Positions 1 to 7,732 of a stretch of 14,334 nt of DNA are shown here, piece after piece (the first letter of the stretch is position 1; each line of letters begins with the position of its first letter). The position numbers were made by a program, and so were the translations under genes. This DNA is from an uncultured Duganella sp. (GTDB lineage: Bacteria; Pseudomonadota; Gammaproteobacteria; Burkholderiales; Burkholderiaceae), in NCBI GenBank assembly GCA_946482635.1, contig CAMLSG010000140.1, forward strand, positions 1-14,334, read 5' to 3'. The notes beneath the pieces were generated by a model. It had not been told where the DNA came from and did no database searches. It worked only from the letters and a program-made list of their open reading frames with translations.

Positions 1-91
1 CAACGCTGAACGCGCTGACGATGCCGCCGCACATGCCGGCGCAATGCACACTGCCGGCGAGGCCGGCAATCAGGATGGGCAGCAGGTTCAT
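1..91 (-). CDS. TauE/SafE-like membrane protein, N-terminal 30 codons (partial)
   Basis: Only the first 30 codons are in the window; the gene runs off the left edge. The visible peptide begins MNLLPILIAGLAGSVHC and continues with CAGMCGGI, a hydrophobic helix carrying the H-C-x-G-M-C-G-G signature of the 'sulfite exporter TauE/SafE' / UreH-like inner-membrane family. Members of this family often sit beside cbb3 oxidase assembly genes, where a role in metal or redox handling for cytochrome oxidase maturation is suspected; that role is inferred here from context only. The start is well placed: a GAGGAG ribosome site lies 5 bases before the ATG and overlaps the end of hemN, whose stop is only 7 bases upstream. 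It is therefore the third gene of the aer-hemN operon. The true function cannot be judged from this fragment. Confidence 0.75.
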   Translation of the reverse strand, partial: MNLLPILIAGLAGSVHCAGMCGGIVSAFSV

Positions 92-98
92 GAACTCC

Positions 99-1529
99 TC
101 AAATCGTGCGCGAGAAGCGCAGCGGATGCACTTGTCCCGGCGCCGTCCCTGCAGCACGGTCGGCAGCCAGGTGGCGGTCGAACACCATGCAGATATTGCG
201 GATCAGCAGGCGGCCCTTCGGCGTCACGGAAATCCAGTCGTCCTCAATCGCCAGCAAGCCGTCGCGCTCGAATTCGCGCAGCTTCTCGATTTCCTTGGCG
301 AAGTACTGTTTGAAGCGGATCGGATAACCGAGTTCCAGCGCCGAAATCGACAGTTCGAAGTTACACATCAGCATCTGGATCACCATGCGGCGCAGCAGGT
401 CGTCGTTGTCCATCGCGTAGCCGCGTGCGATCGGCAGGCGGCCTTCGTCCAGGCGCGCGTAGTATTCGTCCAGCGTTTTCTCGTTCTGGCTGTAGGTGCC
501 GTTCACCGAGCTGATGGCCGACACGCCCAGCGCTACCAGGTCGGTTTCCGCGTGGGTCGAGTAACCCTGGAAGTTGCGGTGCAGGCGTCCCTGGCGCTGT
601 GCCACGGCCAGGTCGTCGTCCGGCTTGGCGAAATGGTCCATGCCGATGTAGACGTAGCCGGCCTTGGTCAGGCGGTCGATGCACAGGGCCAGCATGTCCA
701 GCTTTACGGCCGGTGTCGGCAGCTCGTCTTCCGAAATGCGGCGCTGCGGCTTGAACAGGTGCGGCATGTGCGCGTAGTTGTACAGCGCGATGCGGTCGGG
801 ATTGGCCTCGATCACCTTGTCCATCGTGGCCTGCATGGTGGTCATGCTCTGCTTCGGCAGGCCGTAGATCAGGTCCACGCTGATCGAGCGGAAGCCGGCG
901 TCGCGCGCGGCCTGGATCACGGCCAGGGTTTCTTCGGCCGGCTGGATGCGGTTGACGGCCTTCTGCACGTCCGGATCGAAGTCCTGCACACCCATGCTGA
1001 CGCGGTTGAAGCCCTGCTTGCGCAGCGTATGGATGCGCTCCGCATCGACGGTGCGCGGATCGATCTCGATCGAATACTCGCCCTCTTCATCCGGCGCGAA
1101 CTCGAAGTGCTTGCGCATGTGGGCCAGCAGCTCGCCCATCTGGTCGTCGTCCAGGTAGGTTGGGGTGCCGCCGCCGAAGTGAAGCTGTTCCACGCGGTTC
1201 ATGCCGGCGAACAGCTTGCCCTGCATATCGATTTCCTGTTTCAGGTAGCCGAGGTAGGTGACGGCTTTGCTGCGGTCCTTGGTCACCACCTTGTTGCAGG
1301 CGCAGTAGTAGCAGACCACGTTGCAGAACGGGATATGGACGTACAGCGAGAGCGGTGCACGCGCCCCGCGCATGCGCAGGTTGGCTTGTGCTTCGAGGAA
1401 GCTGGAGTAGCTGAAGTCCGGCTTGAAGCGGTCGGCCGTCGGGTACGAGGTGTAGCGCGGGCCGGAAGTGCTCATGCGGCTGATCAGCTCTGCATCAAAC
1501 TGTACGGTTGGTTCTGCAATGGTATTCAT
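99..1529 (-). CDS. hemN: Oxygen-independent coproporphyrinogen III dehydrogenase HemN
   Basis: Radical SAM enzyme of cytoplasmic haem synthesis. It decarboxylates the two propionate side chains of coproporphyrinogen III to give protoporphyrinogen IX without oxygen. The 476-residue protein is slightly longer than E. coli HemN (457). It shows the HemN N-terminal motif SGPRYTSYPTA (residues 22-32), the cluster loop YVHIPFC-x3-C-x2-C-x-C with Cys69, Cys73, Cys76 and Cys78, and the SAM-binding GGGTPTYL segment near residue 120. The extra Cys78 is typical of true HemN rather than the HemW-like paralogues. It is complete at both ends. It lies 17 bases downstream of the aer-like gene and 7 bases upstream of the TauE-like gene on the same strand, so one transcript is likely. 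The ribosome site is weak (GAGAAAA), suggesting reliance on the upstream gene's translation. An FNR-type box ahead of the operon fits the low-oxygen use of this enzyme. Confidence 0.96.
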   Translation of the reverse strand: MNTIAEPTVQFDAELISRMSTSGPRYTSYPTADRFKPDFSYSSFLEAQANLRMRGARAPLSLYVHIPFCNVVCYYCACNKVVTKDRSKAVTYLGYLKQEIDMQGKLFAGMNRVEQLHFGGGTPTYLDDDQMGELLAHMRKHFEFAPDEEGEYSIEIDPRTVDAERIHTLRKQGFNRVSMGVQDFDPDVQKAVNRIQPAEETLAVIQAARDAGFRSISVDLIYGLPKQSMTTMQATMDKVIEANPDRIALYNYAHMPHLFKPQRRISEDELPTPAVKLDMLALCIDRLTKAGYVYIGMDHFAKPDDDLAVAQRQGRLHRNFQGYSTHAETDLVALGVSAISSVNGTYSQNEKTLDEYYARLDEGRLPIARGYAMDNDDLLRRMVIQMLMCNFELSISALELGYPIRFKQYFAKEIEKLREFERDGLLAIEDDWISVTPKGRLLIRNICMVFDRHLAADRAAGTAPGQVHPLRFSRTI

Positions 1530-1546
1530 GATTTTCTCGTTCGGTA

Positions 1547-3199
1547 TCAGGCTGCCAGGCGTTTAGGCGCCTGGCGGGTTTGCTGCGCGCCGCGTGCCGA
1601 ATTGACAGCCGTCAGGCGCGCGTGACGGGTGCGTTCAAATTTGAACAGGCTGAAGGCGTCGCGCAGGTGGCCGGCTTCGTCGGCCAGGCTGACCGCCGCT
1701 GCGGCGGCTTCTTCGACCAGGCCGGCGTTCTGCTGCGTCACCTGGTCCATGTGGTTGACGGCCTGGTTGACCTGGTCGACGCCGATGCTCTGTTCGCGGG
1801 AGGCGGTGGAGATTTCGTGCATGATGGTGGTGACCTGCTTGACCGAGTTCACCACCTGGTCCATGGTCGCGCCGGCGCGCTGCGCACGCTCCATGCCGGT
1901 GCTGACTTTCTCCACCGAGATTTCGATCAGCTGCTTGATGTCCTTGGCGGCAGCGGAAGAGCGCTGCGCCAGGTTGCGCACTTCGCCGGCCACCACGGCG
2001 AAGCCGCGGCCCTGCTCGCCGGCGCGTGCCGCTTCGACAGCTGCGTTCAGCGCCAGGATATTGGTCTGGAAGGCGATGCCTTCGATCAGGCCGATGATGT
2101 CGACCACGCGCCGGGACGAGGAATTGATTTCGTCCATGGTCGCAATCACTTCGGACACGATCTCGCCGCCCTGCACCGCCACGTCGGAAGCGCTGACCGC
2201 CAGCGTGTTGGCCTCCATCGAGTTTTCGGCATTGGCCTTCACGGTCGACGAGAATTCCTCGATGCTGGAAGCGGTCTTTTCCAGGCTGGCGGCCTGCGAT
2301 TCGGTGCGGCCGGCCAGGTCGGAATTGCCGGCGGCAATCTGCCTGGTTGCCACCGCCATCGCATCGATATTGAAGCGCACGTCGCGGATGGTGGCGATCA
2401 GGTTGTTATTCATCTGCTGCAGGGCGCGCAGCAACTGGCCCACTTCGTCGGTGCTGTCGGTATCGAAGGAGCCGGTCAGGTCGCCGGCCGCGATCAGGCG
2501 CGCGCCATCGAGCGCACGGCCCAGCGGCTGCAGCATGCCGGTGCGCAGCGTGTACCACAGGAAGACGTTGATCAGGAAGCCGAACGCAGTGGCGCCGAAG
2601 ATGCCCCAGCGCGTCACGTCGCTGGTGCCGTCGGCAAACAGCGCGGCGATGCAGACCGCGATCTGCAGCACGTTGACAACGCTGGTGGCCAGCCAGATGC
2701 GCATGGCCAGCGACACATGGCTCAGGCGTGCCAGCACATTCGACAGGCCGAGGCGCACGATCTGGCCATTCTTGATACGGATGTCGCGGGCGCCGGCAAA
2801 GATCTTGCGGTATGCCTCGGTCGCGGCAGCGATCTGGCCGCGTTCGGCCTTGGTACGCACCGACATATAGCCGATGGTGCGGCCGTTTTCCTTGATCGGG
2901 GTGATGTTGGCCTTAACCCAGTAGAAGTCGCCGTTCTTGCAGCGGTTCTTCACCAGGCCGGTCCATGGGATCCCGGCGCGAATGGTTTGCCACAGGTCGG
3001 CAAACGCTTCCGGCGGCATGTCCGGGTGGCGGATGATGTTTTGCGGCTGGCCAACCAGCTCCGCAGCGGAGTAGCCGCTGATGTGCTCGAAGTAAGGATT
3101 TACGTAGACGATATTGCCTTCCAGGTCGGTCTTGGAGACGATCGCCTGGTCTTCGTCCAGCTCTACTTCCTGATTGGTTACCGGTAAATTCTTACGCAT
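1547..3199 (-). CDS. aer: Aer-type PAS chemoreceptor (energy/oxygen taxis)
   Basis: Predicted aerotaxis transducer of 550 residues. A cytoplasmic PAS domain spans about 20-115 and includes RHPDMPPEAFADLW and VKNRCKNGDFYWVKAN, which closely resemble the FAD-binding PAS domain of E. coli Aer. Two hydrophobic segments (about 167-189 and 198-217) form a membrane hairpin with almost no periplasmic sensor domain. A HAMP linker follows (about 218-272), then a methyl-accepting signalling domain whose tip (about 371-412) contains EGIAFQTNILALNAAVEAAR. In the family, redox change at FAD is passed through HAMP to CheA/CheW. The tail ends in ...APKRLAA with no NWETF-like CheR-tethering pentapeptide. An in-frame ATG 42 bases upstream also exists; I chose 3199 because an AGGGAG ribosome site lies 6 bases before it and the homology begins just after it. 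It is the first gene of the operon with hemN and sits behind an FNR-like box. Redox taxis is an inference from similarity; the ligand is not proven. Confidence 0.9.
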   Translation of the reverse strand: MRKNLPVTNQEVELDEDQAIVSKTDLEGNIVYVNPYFEHISGYSAAELVGQPQNIIRHPDMPPEAFADLWQTIRAGIPWTGLVKNRCKNGDFYWVKANITPIKENGRTIGYMSVRTKAERGQIAAATEAYRKIFAGARDIRIKNGQIVRLGLSNVLARLSHVSLAMRIWLATSVVNVLQIAVCIAALFADGTSDVTRWGIFGATAFGFLINVFLWYTLRTGMLQPLGRALDGARLIAAGDLTGSFDTDSTDEVGQLLRALQQMNNNLIATIRDVRFNIDAMAVATRQIAAGNSDLAGRTESQAASLEKTASSIEEFSSTVKANAENSMEANTLAVSASDVAVQGGEIVSEVIATMDEINSSSRRVVDIIGLIEGIAFQTNILALNAAVEAARAGEQGRGFAVVAGEVRNLAQRSSAAAKDIKQLIEISVEKVSTGMERAQRAGATMDQVVNSVKQVTTIMHEISTASREQSIGVDQVNQAVNHMDQVTQQNAGLVEEAAAAAVSLADEAGHLRDAFSLFKFERTRHARLTAVNSARGAQQTRQAPKRLAA

Positions 3200-3248
3200 C
3201 GCGCGCTCCCTGTTGACTTTCTTGCCATAACGCAAGATCACAGGGATA

Positions 3249-3290
3249 AGTCTAGGGACTTAGGCGCGCTTTTTTAATGATGTAGATCAA
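3249..3290 (-). promoter_or_regulatory. FNR/Anr box and -10 element of the aer-hemN operon
   Basis: Reading toward aer, positions 3290-3277 give TTGAT-CTAC-ATCAT, which matches 9 of the 10 defined bases of the FNR/Anr consensus TTGAT-N4-ATCAA. A -10-like hexamer TAGACT lies at 3254-3249. If transcription starts near 3242, the box is centred at -41.5 and the hexamer occupies -12 to -7, the classic class II FNR geometry with no need for a good -35 element. The 5' leader would be about 43 bases. Anr/FNR control of hemN and of aer homologues is established in other proteobacteria; its operation here is inferred. Confidence 0.7.
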
Positions 3291-3309
3291 ATCTGGCAGG
3301 GTTGGCCGG

Positions 3310-3717
3310 TCAGGCCACTTCAGCCGGGGTTGCCGAACTGTCACGCACGTTCTTTTGCACTGCCACGGCGGCGAACAGGCTCAGGGCGAAAGCCATGCCG
3401 TAGAAGCCTTTTTCGCTGAGGGCCAGGGTGGCATTCCACAGGCCGGCAGCCAGCAGCAGGATGGCGGACGCGGTGGAAATCCAGCACAGGCCGAAGTACA
3501 TATTCGACACCCGGATGCCTTCCACCTTGTCGCGCACCGACTTCTGCAGCGATACGGCGGCGAACAGGCCGTACAGCAGCAGGGTCAGGTAGTACCCCTT
3601 CTCGTTCAGCGCCATCTGGGCATTCCACAGACCGGCCAGGAAAGCGCCGGCGCCCAGCAGCAGGGCGGTCCAGGAGGCGCCGACAAAGGCGCCGGAAGGC
3701 CGGGTTTGGGTCGACAT
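3310..3717 (-). CDS. yiaA: YiaA/YiaB-family inner-membrane protein
   Basis: A 135-residue membrane protein closely resembling E. coli YiaA (145 residues), whose function is unknown. It has four hydrophobic helices arranged as two copies of the YiaAB unit. GLWNA, L-x-EKG-x-Y, LFAAV and QK-x-VRD occur in order at residues 29-63 and again at 92-126, showing an internal duplication with each pair of helices followed by a basic loop. The start is supported by an AAGGAG site 7 bases upstream. It lies 45 bases downstream of the DUF808 gene on the same strand, so the two may be co-transcribed. Its stop is 19 bases from the FNR-like box of the next operon. The symbol is given on similarity; no physiological role is claimed. 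Confidence 0.9.
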   Translation of the reverse strand: MSTQTRPSGAFVGASWTALLLGAGAFLAGLWNAQMALNEKGYYLTLLLYGLFAAVSLQKSVRDKVEGIRVSNMYFGLCWISTASAILLLAAGLWNATLALSEKGFYGMAFALSLFAAVAVQKNVRDSSATPAEVA

Positions 3718-3762
3718 AAGGTTCTCCTTGTTAAAAATGACAGTGTGCCGCCGGGCCGGCGC

Positions 3763-4692
3763 TTAGCGCTTGACCACGCTCAACAGTTTGCTGCCGAAGG
3801 TGACAATGGCCAGCACGATGGCGCCGGCGATGACGCCGCCAATGGTGTCCAGCACGGACGGGGTAACGGCAGCCAGCAGGGGGCCGACACCACCCACCGA
3901 ACCGGCAGCTTCCGCCGCGTGGTGGATCACATCGTGCGCGCCAGGAATACCGTGGGTCAGGATGCCGCCACCGACCATGAACATCGCGACCGTGCCGGCC
4001 ACCGACAGGAATTTCATCAGCTTGGGCGCAGCAGTCAGCAGGAAACGGCCGAAGGCCTGCACGCCGGCGCCGGCGCGCTTGCTCAGGTAAAGGCCGGCGT
4101 CGTCCATTTTCACGATGGCGCCTACCAGGCCGTACACGCCAATGGTCATCACCACGGCGATACCGACCAGCACAGTCACCTGCTGCAGGAAGGTCGCGGC
4201 GGCCACGGTGCCCAGGGCGATCACGATAATCTCGGCCGACAGGATGAAGTCGGTACGCACGGCGCCCTTGACCTTTTCCTTTTCCATTGCCACCAGGTCA
4301 ACGCTCTGGTTCGCATCCACCAGTTCCTTGTGGTGCTGCTCGTCCTCCGCCGGCGAATGCAGGAGTTTGTGGGCAATCTTCACGAAACCTTCGAAGCACA
4401 GGTAAGCGCCGCCCAGCATCAGCAGGGGCGTAATCGCCCACGGAGCGAAGTAGCTGATCGCCAGCGCAGCAGGCACCAGGATCGCCTTGTTGATCATCGA
4501 ACCTTTCGCTACTGCCCAGACAACAGGCAGTTCACGGTCGGCTTGCACGCCTGCGACCTGCTGCGCATTCAGCGCTAGGTCGTCGCCCAGCACACCCGCG
4601 GTCTTCTTGGCTGCCACTTTGCTCATGGCGGCCACGTCATCCAGGATGGTGGCAATATCGTCGATCAGTGCAAGCAGGCTGGAACCGGCCAT
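3763..4692 (-). CDS. yedI: DUF808 family inner-membrane protein, YedI homologue
   Basis: A 309-residue polytopic membrane protein. The opening ([14 protein letters not shown], then [20 protein letters not shown] at about 28-46, then [12 protein letters not shown] at 54-65) matches E. coli YedI (305 residues) almost residue for residue, so the DUF808 assignment is firm. Hydrophobic stretches lie at about 68-100, 150-165, 170-194, 230-247 and 282-300, with a charged cytoplasmic-looking section between 103 and 147. No biochemical function is established for the family. An open frame extends 24 codons further upstream, but the conserved MAGSS start with GGAG 9 bases before it decides the start at 4692. 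It is divergent from rhtB across 108 bases and is followed by yiaA. Confidence 0.9.
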   Translation of the reverse strand: MAGSSLLALIDDIATILDDVAAMSKVAAKKTAGVLGDDLALNAQQVAGVQADRELPVVWAVAKGSMINKAILVPAALAISYFAPWAITPLLMLGGAYLCFEGFVKIAHKLLHSPAEDEQHHKELVDANQSVDLVAMEKEKVKGAVRTDFILSAEIIVIALGTVAAATFLQQVTVLVGIAVVMTIGVYGLVGAIVKMDDAGLYLSKRAGAGVQAFGRFLLTAAPKLMKFLSVAGTVAMFMVGGGILTHGIPGAHDVIHHAAEAAGSVGGVGPLLAAVTPSVLDTIGGVIAGAIVLAIVTFGSKLLSVVKR

Positions 4693-4767
4693 TTCGTATA
4701 ACTCCAAAGAAAAATTACAGGATCGACAATCTAACACGCCGCCGCAGCGAGCGGGCATCTTCAACGC

Positions 4768-4773
4768 TACAAT
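4768..4773 (+). promoter_or_regulatory. Possible -10 element for the rhtB-DUF1653 pair
   Basis: The hexamer TACAAT (5 of 6 matches to TATAAT) would give a start near 4780 and a 21-base leader before rhtB. I see no convincing -35 hexamer at 16-18 bases, so this is a weak call. The 108-base gap between the divergent yedI and rhtB genes holds nothing else I can name. Confidence 0.3.
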
Positions 4774-4800
4774 GAACTCTTTATTCGTCGGTAATCGGTC

Positions 4801-5442
4801 ATGACTTTCACCACCTGGATCACCTTTGTCATCGCTGCCTGCATCATTGCCGTGTCGCCTGGTTCCGGCGCGGTGTTGTCAATGTCGCATGGTTTGTCCT
4901 ATGGCGTGAAGCGTACTTCCGCCACCATCCTCGGCCTGCAACTGGGCTTGCTGCTGGTGCTGGCGATTGCCGGCGCGGGTGTCGGCTCCCTGCTGATCGC
5001 CTCGGAAGTCGCCTTCAGCGTGGTGAAGACGGTGGGCGCGCTGTACCTGATCTGGCTGGGCATCAGCCAGTGGCGCGCCAAGGTCGCCGCCGGCGAAGGT
5101 GTCCATGCTACGCGCCAGGCGCTGCCGACCTTCCGCAAGCGCGTGATGATCGGTTTCCTGACCAATGCCACCAACCCGAAAGGCATTATCTTCATGGTGG
5201 CCGTGCTGCCGCAGTTCATCAACCAGCATGCGGCGCTGCTGCCGCAACTGGCCATCCTCGCCGCGACCATGTGCGTGATCGACCTGGTGGTGATGCACAG
5301 CTATGCCTTCCTGGCCTCGTCGATGCAGCGCTTCTTCCGCGAATCGTCTGCCATCAAGGTACAAAATCGCGTATTTGGCGGCCTTCTGATGTTTATCGGC
5401 GGTGCACTGTTCTTCGTCAAGCGCGGAGCGGCCCAGGCATGA
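4801..5442 (+). CDS. rhtB: LysE/RhtB-family amino-acid (homoserine-type) exporter
   Basis: A 213-residue inner-membrane exporter with about six hydrophobic helices. Family signatures are the first-helix motif [17 protein letters not shown] (residues 19-35), the [11 protein letters not shown] segment (82-92) and [19 protein letters not shown] (122-140). The SPGSGA variant and overall length are close to E. coli RhtB (206 residues), which exports homoserine and homoserine lactone. Family members differ in substrate, so only 'neutral or basic amino-acid efflux' is safe. The ribosome site is poor (CGGT just before ATG). The stop codon TGA overlaps the ATG of the following DUF1653 gene, so the two are translationally coupled. 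Confidence 0.88.
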   Translation: MTFTTWITFVIAACIIAVSPGSGAVLSMSHGLSYGVKRTSATILGLQLGLLLVLAIAGAGVGSLLIASEVAFSVVKTVGALYLIWLGISQWRAKVAAGEGVHATRQALPTFRKRVMIGFLTNATNPKGIIFMVAVLPQFINQHAALLPQLAILAATMCVIDLVVMHSYAFLASSMQRFFRESSAIKVQNRVFGGLLMFIGGALFFVKRGAAQA

Positions 5443-5630
5443 CCACCCAGTTCCGGCATTACAAAGGCGGCATTTACGACCTGGTGTGCGAAGCCACGCT
5501 GGAATCCGACCTCAGTACGATGATCGTGTACAAGGCTGCCAACGGCTCGATCTGGTGCCGCCCGCGCGAAGTTTTCTTCGAAATCATCGAGGTGGATGGC
5601 CAAAAGGTGCAGCGCTTCGCCCCTATTTGA
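5439..5630 (+). CDS. Small DUF1653 family protein
   Basis: A 63-residue soluble protein. The pattern HYKGGIYDLVCEA, MIVYKAANGSIWCRPREVFFE and a final DGQKVQRFAPI fits the DUF1653 family, which consists of short all-beta proteins beginning with a Y-KGG-Y element and containing a W-x-RP turn. No function is established. The start codon overlaps the stop of rhtB by 4 bases (ATGA), which fixes the start and indicates coupled translation. The last residues lie just before a short non-coding stretch leading to the DUF6600 gene; no terminator is visible there, so read-through into it is possible. Confidence 0.85.
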   Translation: MTTQFRHYKGGIYDLVCEATLESDLSTMIVYKAANGSIWCRPREVFFEIIEVDGQKVQRFAPI

Positions 5631-5718
5631 AATTATTTGTAACTTGCGTCCTCGCCAAGGGGACTCAGGCGTTATATAAAAACAAAAACGCCGCAGACGT
5701 TCCCTTGGAGAGATAGAA

Positions 5719-7647
5719 ATGAGCCGCAAGATAGTGCAGTTCCTGATGCTGGCAGCGCTGGTCGCAGTGACCTCGGTTGCCATGGCCGATCCGCCCGCCC
5801 GGGTGGGACGGGTAACGGTTACCGAAGGCAGGGTGACCATGCTCGTCAACGGCGAAGAAGAATCCGGCAACCTGATGAACTGGCCGGTCACCAGCGAAAA
5901 CCACCTGACAACCGCCTCCGGGGGCCGTGCGGAATTCCGCGTCGGCTCCACCGCCATTCGCCTGGACGGCGACACCGACCTCGAGGTGCAGGAGCTGGAT
6001 GATGACCGCCTGGTGCTGCGACTGAATTACGGTACCGCTGCCGTGCGCGTACGCGATCCGGCGATGCTCAATGAATTCGAGTTCCTCACGCCGCAAGCCC
6101 GCATTACGCTCACCGAACCTGGCTCCTTCCGGGTCGACACCGAGCGCGCCCCCGACACCACCGTGGTCAATGTCTTCGCCGGCAACGCCCGCGTTGAAGG
6201 CGCCGGCACCATGCTGACCGCCCGTTCCGGCAAGCGCGTGGAAGTGCGCGGCGACGACATCTTCACCGCGCTGGCAAGGCGTGATGATTTCGATAACTGG
6301 GTTTCCAACCGCGACCGCCGCGATGACGGCCTGGTCGCTTCCCGCTATGTGCCGGCCGACATGACCGGCTATGAAGACCTGGATAACTACGGTAACTGGG
6401 TCGAAGACCGCGAATACGGCACAGTCTGGTTCCCGCGTGCCGTGCCGATTGGCTGGGCGCCTTACCGCGATGGTCGCTGGGTCTGGATCTCGCCATGGGG
6501 CTGGACCTGGGTTGATAACTCGCCGTGGGGCTATGCGCCGTTCCACTATGGCCGTTGGGTCGTGGTGAGCGGCCGCTGGTGCTGGACGCCGGGCCGCGTG
6601 ATTGGCCGCGCGGTATGGTCGCCAGCGCTGGTGGGCTGGGTCGGCGGCAGCAACTGGAGTGTGAGCTTCGGCTCGGGCCATTCGGGGCCTGCTGTTGGCT
6701 GGTACCCGCTGAGCCCGCGTGACCGTTATGTGCCGGCCTACCGTGTTTCGTCGGATTTCGAGCGCCGCCTGATGTGGAACCACCGTACCAACGAACGCTG
6801 GCATGAGCGCTACCGTGACCGCGACCACGACGGGCGCCGCGATGGCGTAACCGCCCTACCGAGCGACCAGTGGGGCCGCGGCCGCCATATTTCGGTGACC
6901 AGCGGGGCACGCATCACGCCGCAGGATGTGCGCAACGTCCCGGTCATGACCGCGCCGCCGGTACTGGCCTCCAGCTTGCAGCGCGTGCAACGCCAGGAAC
7001 CGCCGCCGAGCCGTGAAGACCGCTTCAACCGTGATCGTGACGACCGCTTCAACCGCGATCGGGAGGACCGCTTCAACCGCCAGGATCGTCGCGTCGAACG
7101 TGGTCCGGACTTGCGCGGCCCTGAGCGCCAGGAGCAGCAACGCCAGCCGCTGCTGCAGACGCAGCCGCAAGTACAACAGCCGCAGCAGCTTACAACGCCG
7201 CCGCAGCAGCCACGCCAGAACTGGACTCGTACCGACAATGACGACCGCGATACCTGGCGCGGCCGCATTATGCGCGAAGAGCAGCGCCGTCCGGGCATCA
7301 TCACCGCACCACAGCAACAGCCGCAACTGCAGGTTGCGCCGCCTCAAGTGCAGCAGCAGCCCCAGCCTCAGCCGCAGCGCATGGAGCAGCCGCGCCATGA
7401 GCCGCGTTTCGGAGGAGGCGAGCGCGAAGACCGTGGCCGCCGCGAAGCACCGCAGATGCAGATGGCTCCGTCTCGCCCGGCGCAAATGTCGCCACCGCCG
7501 CAGCAGGCCCAGCCTCAGCCGCAGCCGCAGCCGCAGCCGCAGCCGCAAATGCAGCCCCAGCATCCTCAGCCGCAGCCGCAACGCCAGCAGCAGCAAGAGC
7601 GCCGTGAACGCCGCGGCGAAGACCGCCGGGAGCAAGATAGCCGCTGA
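5719..7647 (+). CDS. Exported FecR-like / DUF6600 protein with Gln-Pro-rich tail
   Basis: A 642-residue protein with a clear signal peptide (hydrophobic core 5-20, likely cleavage after AMA at residue 23). Residues about 30-185 look like a FecR-type beta domain (EGRVTMLVNG, LTTASGGRAEFRVG, FRVDTE, NVFAGNARVEG). Residues about 222-335 are Trp/Gly/Tyr-rich (GWAPYRDGRWVWISPWGWTW, WGYAPFHYGRWV), the hallmark of the DUF6600 family. From about 430 the chain is low-complexity: three 8-residue units DRFNRDRD/DRFNRDRE/DRFNRQDR at 434-457, then Arg/Glu and Gln/Pro runs to the end. It is probably periplasmic or surface-associated; the family has no known activity. The start is supported by GGAGAG 6 bases upstream. 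The upstream 88 bases lack a clear promoter. It ends at a strong terminator. Confidence 0.88.
   Translation: MSRKIVQFLMLAALVAVTSVAMADPPARVGRVTVTEGRVTMLVNGEEESGNLMNWPVTSENHLTTASGGRAEFRVGSTAIRLDGDTDLEVQELDDDRLVLRLNYGTAAVRVRDPAMLNEFEFLTPQARITLTEPGSFRVDTERAPDTTVVNVFAGNARVEGAGTMLTARSGKRVEVRGDDIFTALARRDDFDNWVSNRDRRDDGLVASRYVPADMTGYEDLDNYGNWVEDREYGTVWFPRAVPIGWAPYRDGRWVWISPWGWTWVDNSPWGYAPFHYGRWVVVSGRWCWTPGRVIGRAVWSPALVGWVGGSNWSVSFGSGHSGPAVGWYPLSPRDRYVPAYRVSSDFERRLMWNHRTNERWHERYRDRDHDGRRDGVTALPSDQWGRGRHISVTSGARITPQDVRNVPVMTAPPVLASSLQRVQRQEPPPSREDRFNRDRDDRFNRDREDRFNRQDRRVERGPDLRGPERQEQQRQPLLQTQPQVQQPQQLTTPPQQPRQNWTRTDNDDRDTWRGRIMREEQRRPGIITAPQQQPQLQVAPPQVQQQPQPQPQRMEQPRHEPRFGGGEREDRGRREAPQMQMAPSRPAQMSPPPQQAQPQPQPQPQPQPQMQPQHPQPQPQRQQQQERRERRGEDRREQDSR
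7018..7089 (+). repeat. Three tandem 24-bp units inside the DUF6600 gene
   Basis: Units begin at 7018, 7042 and 7066. The first half of each unit (gaccgcttcaaccg) is the same in all three, and the second half diverges toward the third copy. Each encodes an 8-residue Asp-Arg-Phe-Asn-Arg block. The nucleotide conservation suggests recent duplication by slippage or unequal exchange. Confidence 0.85.
7510..7547 (+). repeat. Hexanucleotide (CAGCCG)n tract encoding Pro-Gln repeats
   Basis: About six consecutive copies of a six-base cagccg-type unit encode alternating Pro-Gln near the C-terminus of the DUF6600 protein; similar but broken runs lie on both sides (about 7140-7215, 7315-7380, 7555-7590). 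Copy-number change here would alter tail length without shifting the frame. Confidence 0.8.
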
Positions 7648-7667
7648 GGCAATGTCATGAAGCGGTA

Positions 7668-7710
7668 GCGAAAGCGGGATAAGCTGCGCGCCTTGTCCCG
7701 ACTACTTCGC
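7668..7710 (+). other. Hairpin in the 3' untranslated region of the DUF6600 gene
   Basis: GGGATAAG (7676-7683) pairs with CTTGTCCC (7692-7699) with one G-U pair around an 8-base loop, and GCGAA (7668-7672) pairs with TTCGC (7706-7710) as an outer helix. There is no T-run after it. It lies between the stop codon and the terminator hairpin, giving a structured tail of about 120 bases. It matches no riboswitch class I recognise. Confidence 0.5.
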
Positions 7711-7732
7711 CCCAAAAGGAAGAAACAGTCTT

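Noticed and set aside
21..1625. Long plus-strand open frame opposite hemN (534 codons)
   Set aside because: It is antisense to a certain hemN, its product is rich in His/Val/Ala/Gln with no domain, and it arises from codon bias in GC-rich DNA.
1580..3187. Long plus-strand open frame opposite the aer-like gene (535 codons)
   Set aside because: It mirrors the receptor gene, has no recognisable domain and no ribosome site; a reading-frame shadow.
3718..3762. GC-rich inverted repeat between yedI and yiaA as a terminator
   Set aside because: The stem is about 5 bp with a 3-base loop and no adjoining T-run on the transcribed strand.
5639..5669. GTAACTT ... TCAGG as an ECF/sigma-E type promoter before the DUF6600 gene
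   Set aside because: The half sites are 19 bases apart and each is imperfect; chance matches of this quality are common, so no promoter is called.
7018..7089. Tandem repeats as a possible CRISPR-like array
   Set aside because: Units are contiguous, 24 bp, in frame and coding; there are no spacers.
7668..7710. Riboswitch (c-di-GMP or other) in the tail of the DUF6600 gene
   Set aside because: The hairpin lies downstream of the coding region and lacks conserved loop sequences of the classes I know; kept only as an unnamed hairpin.
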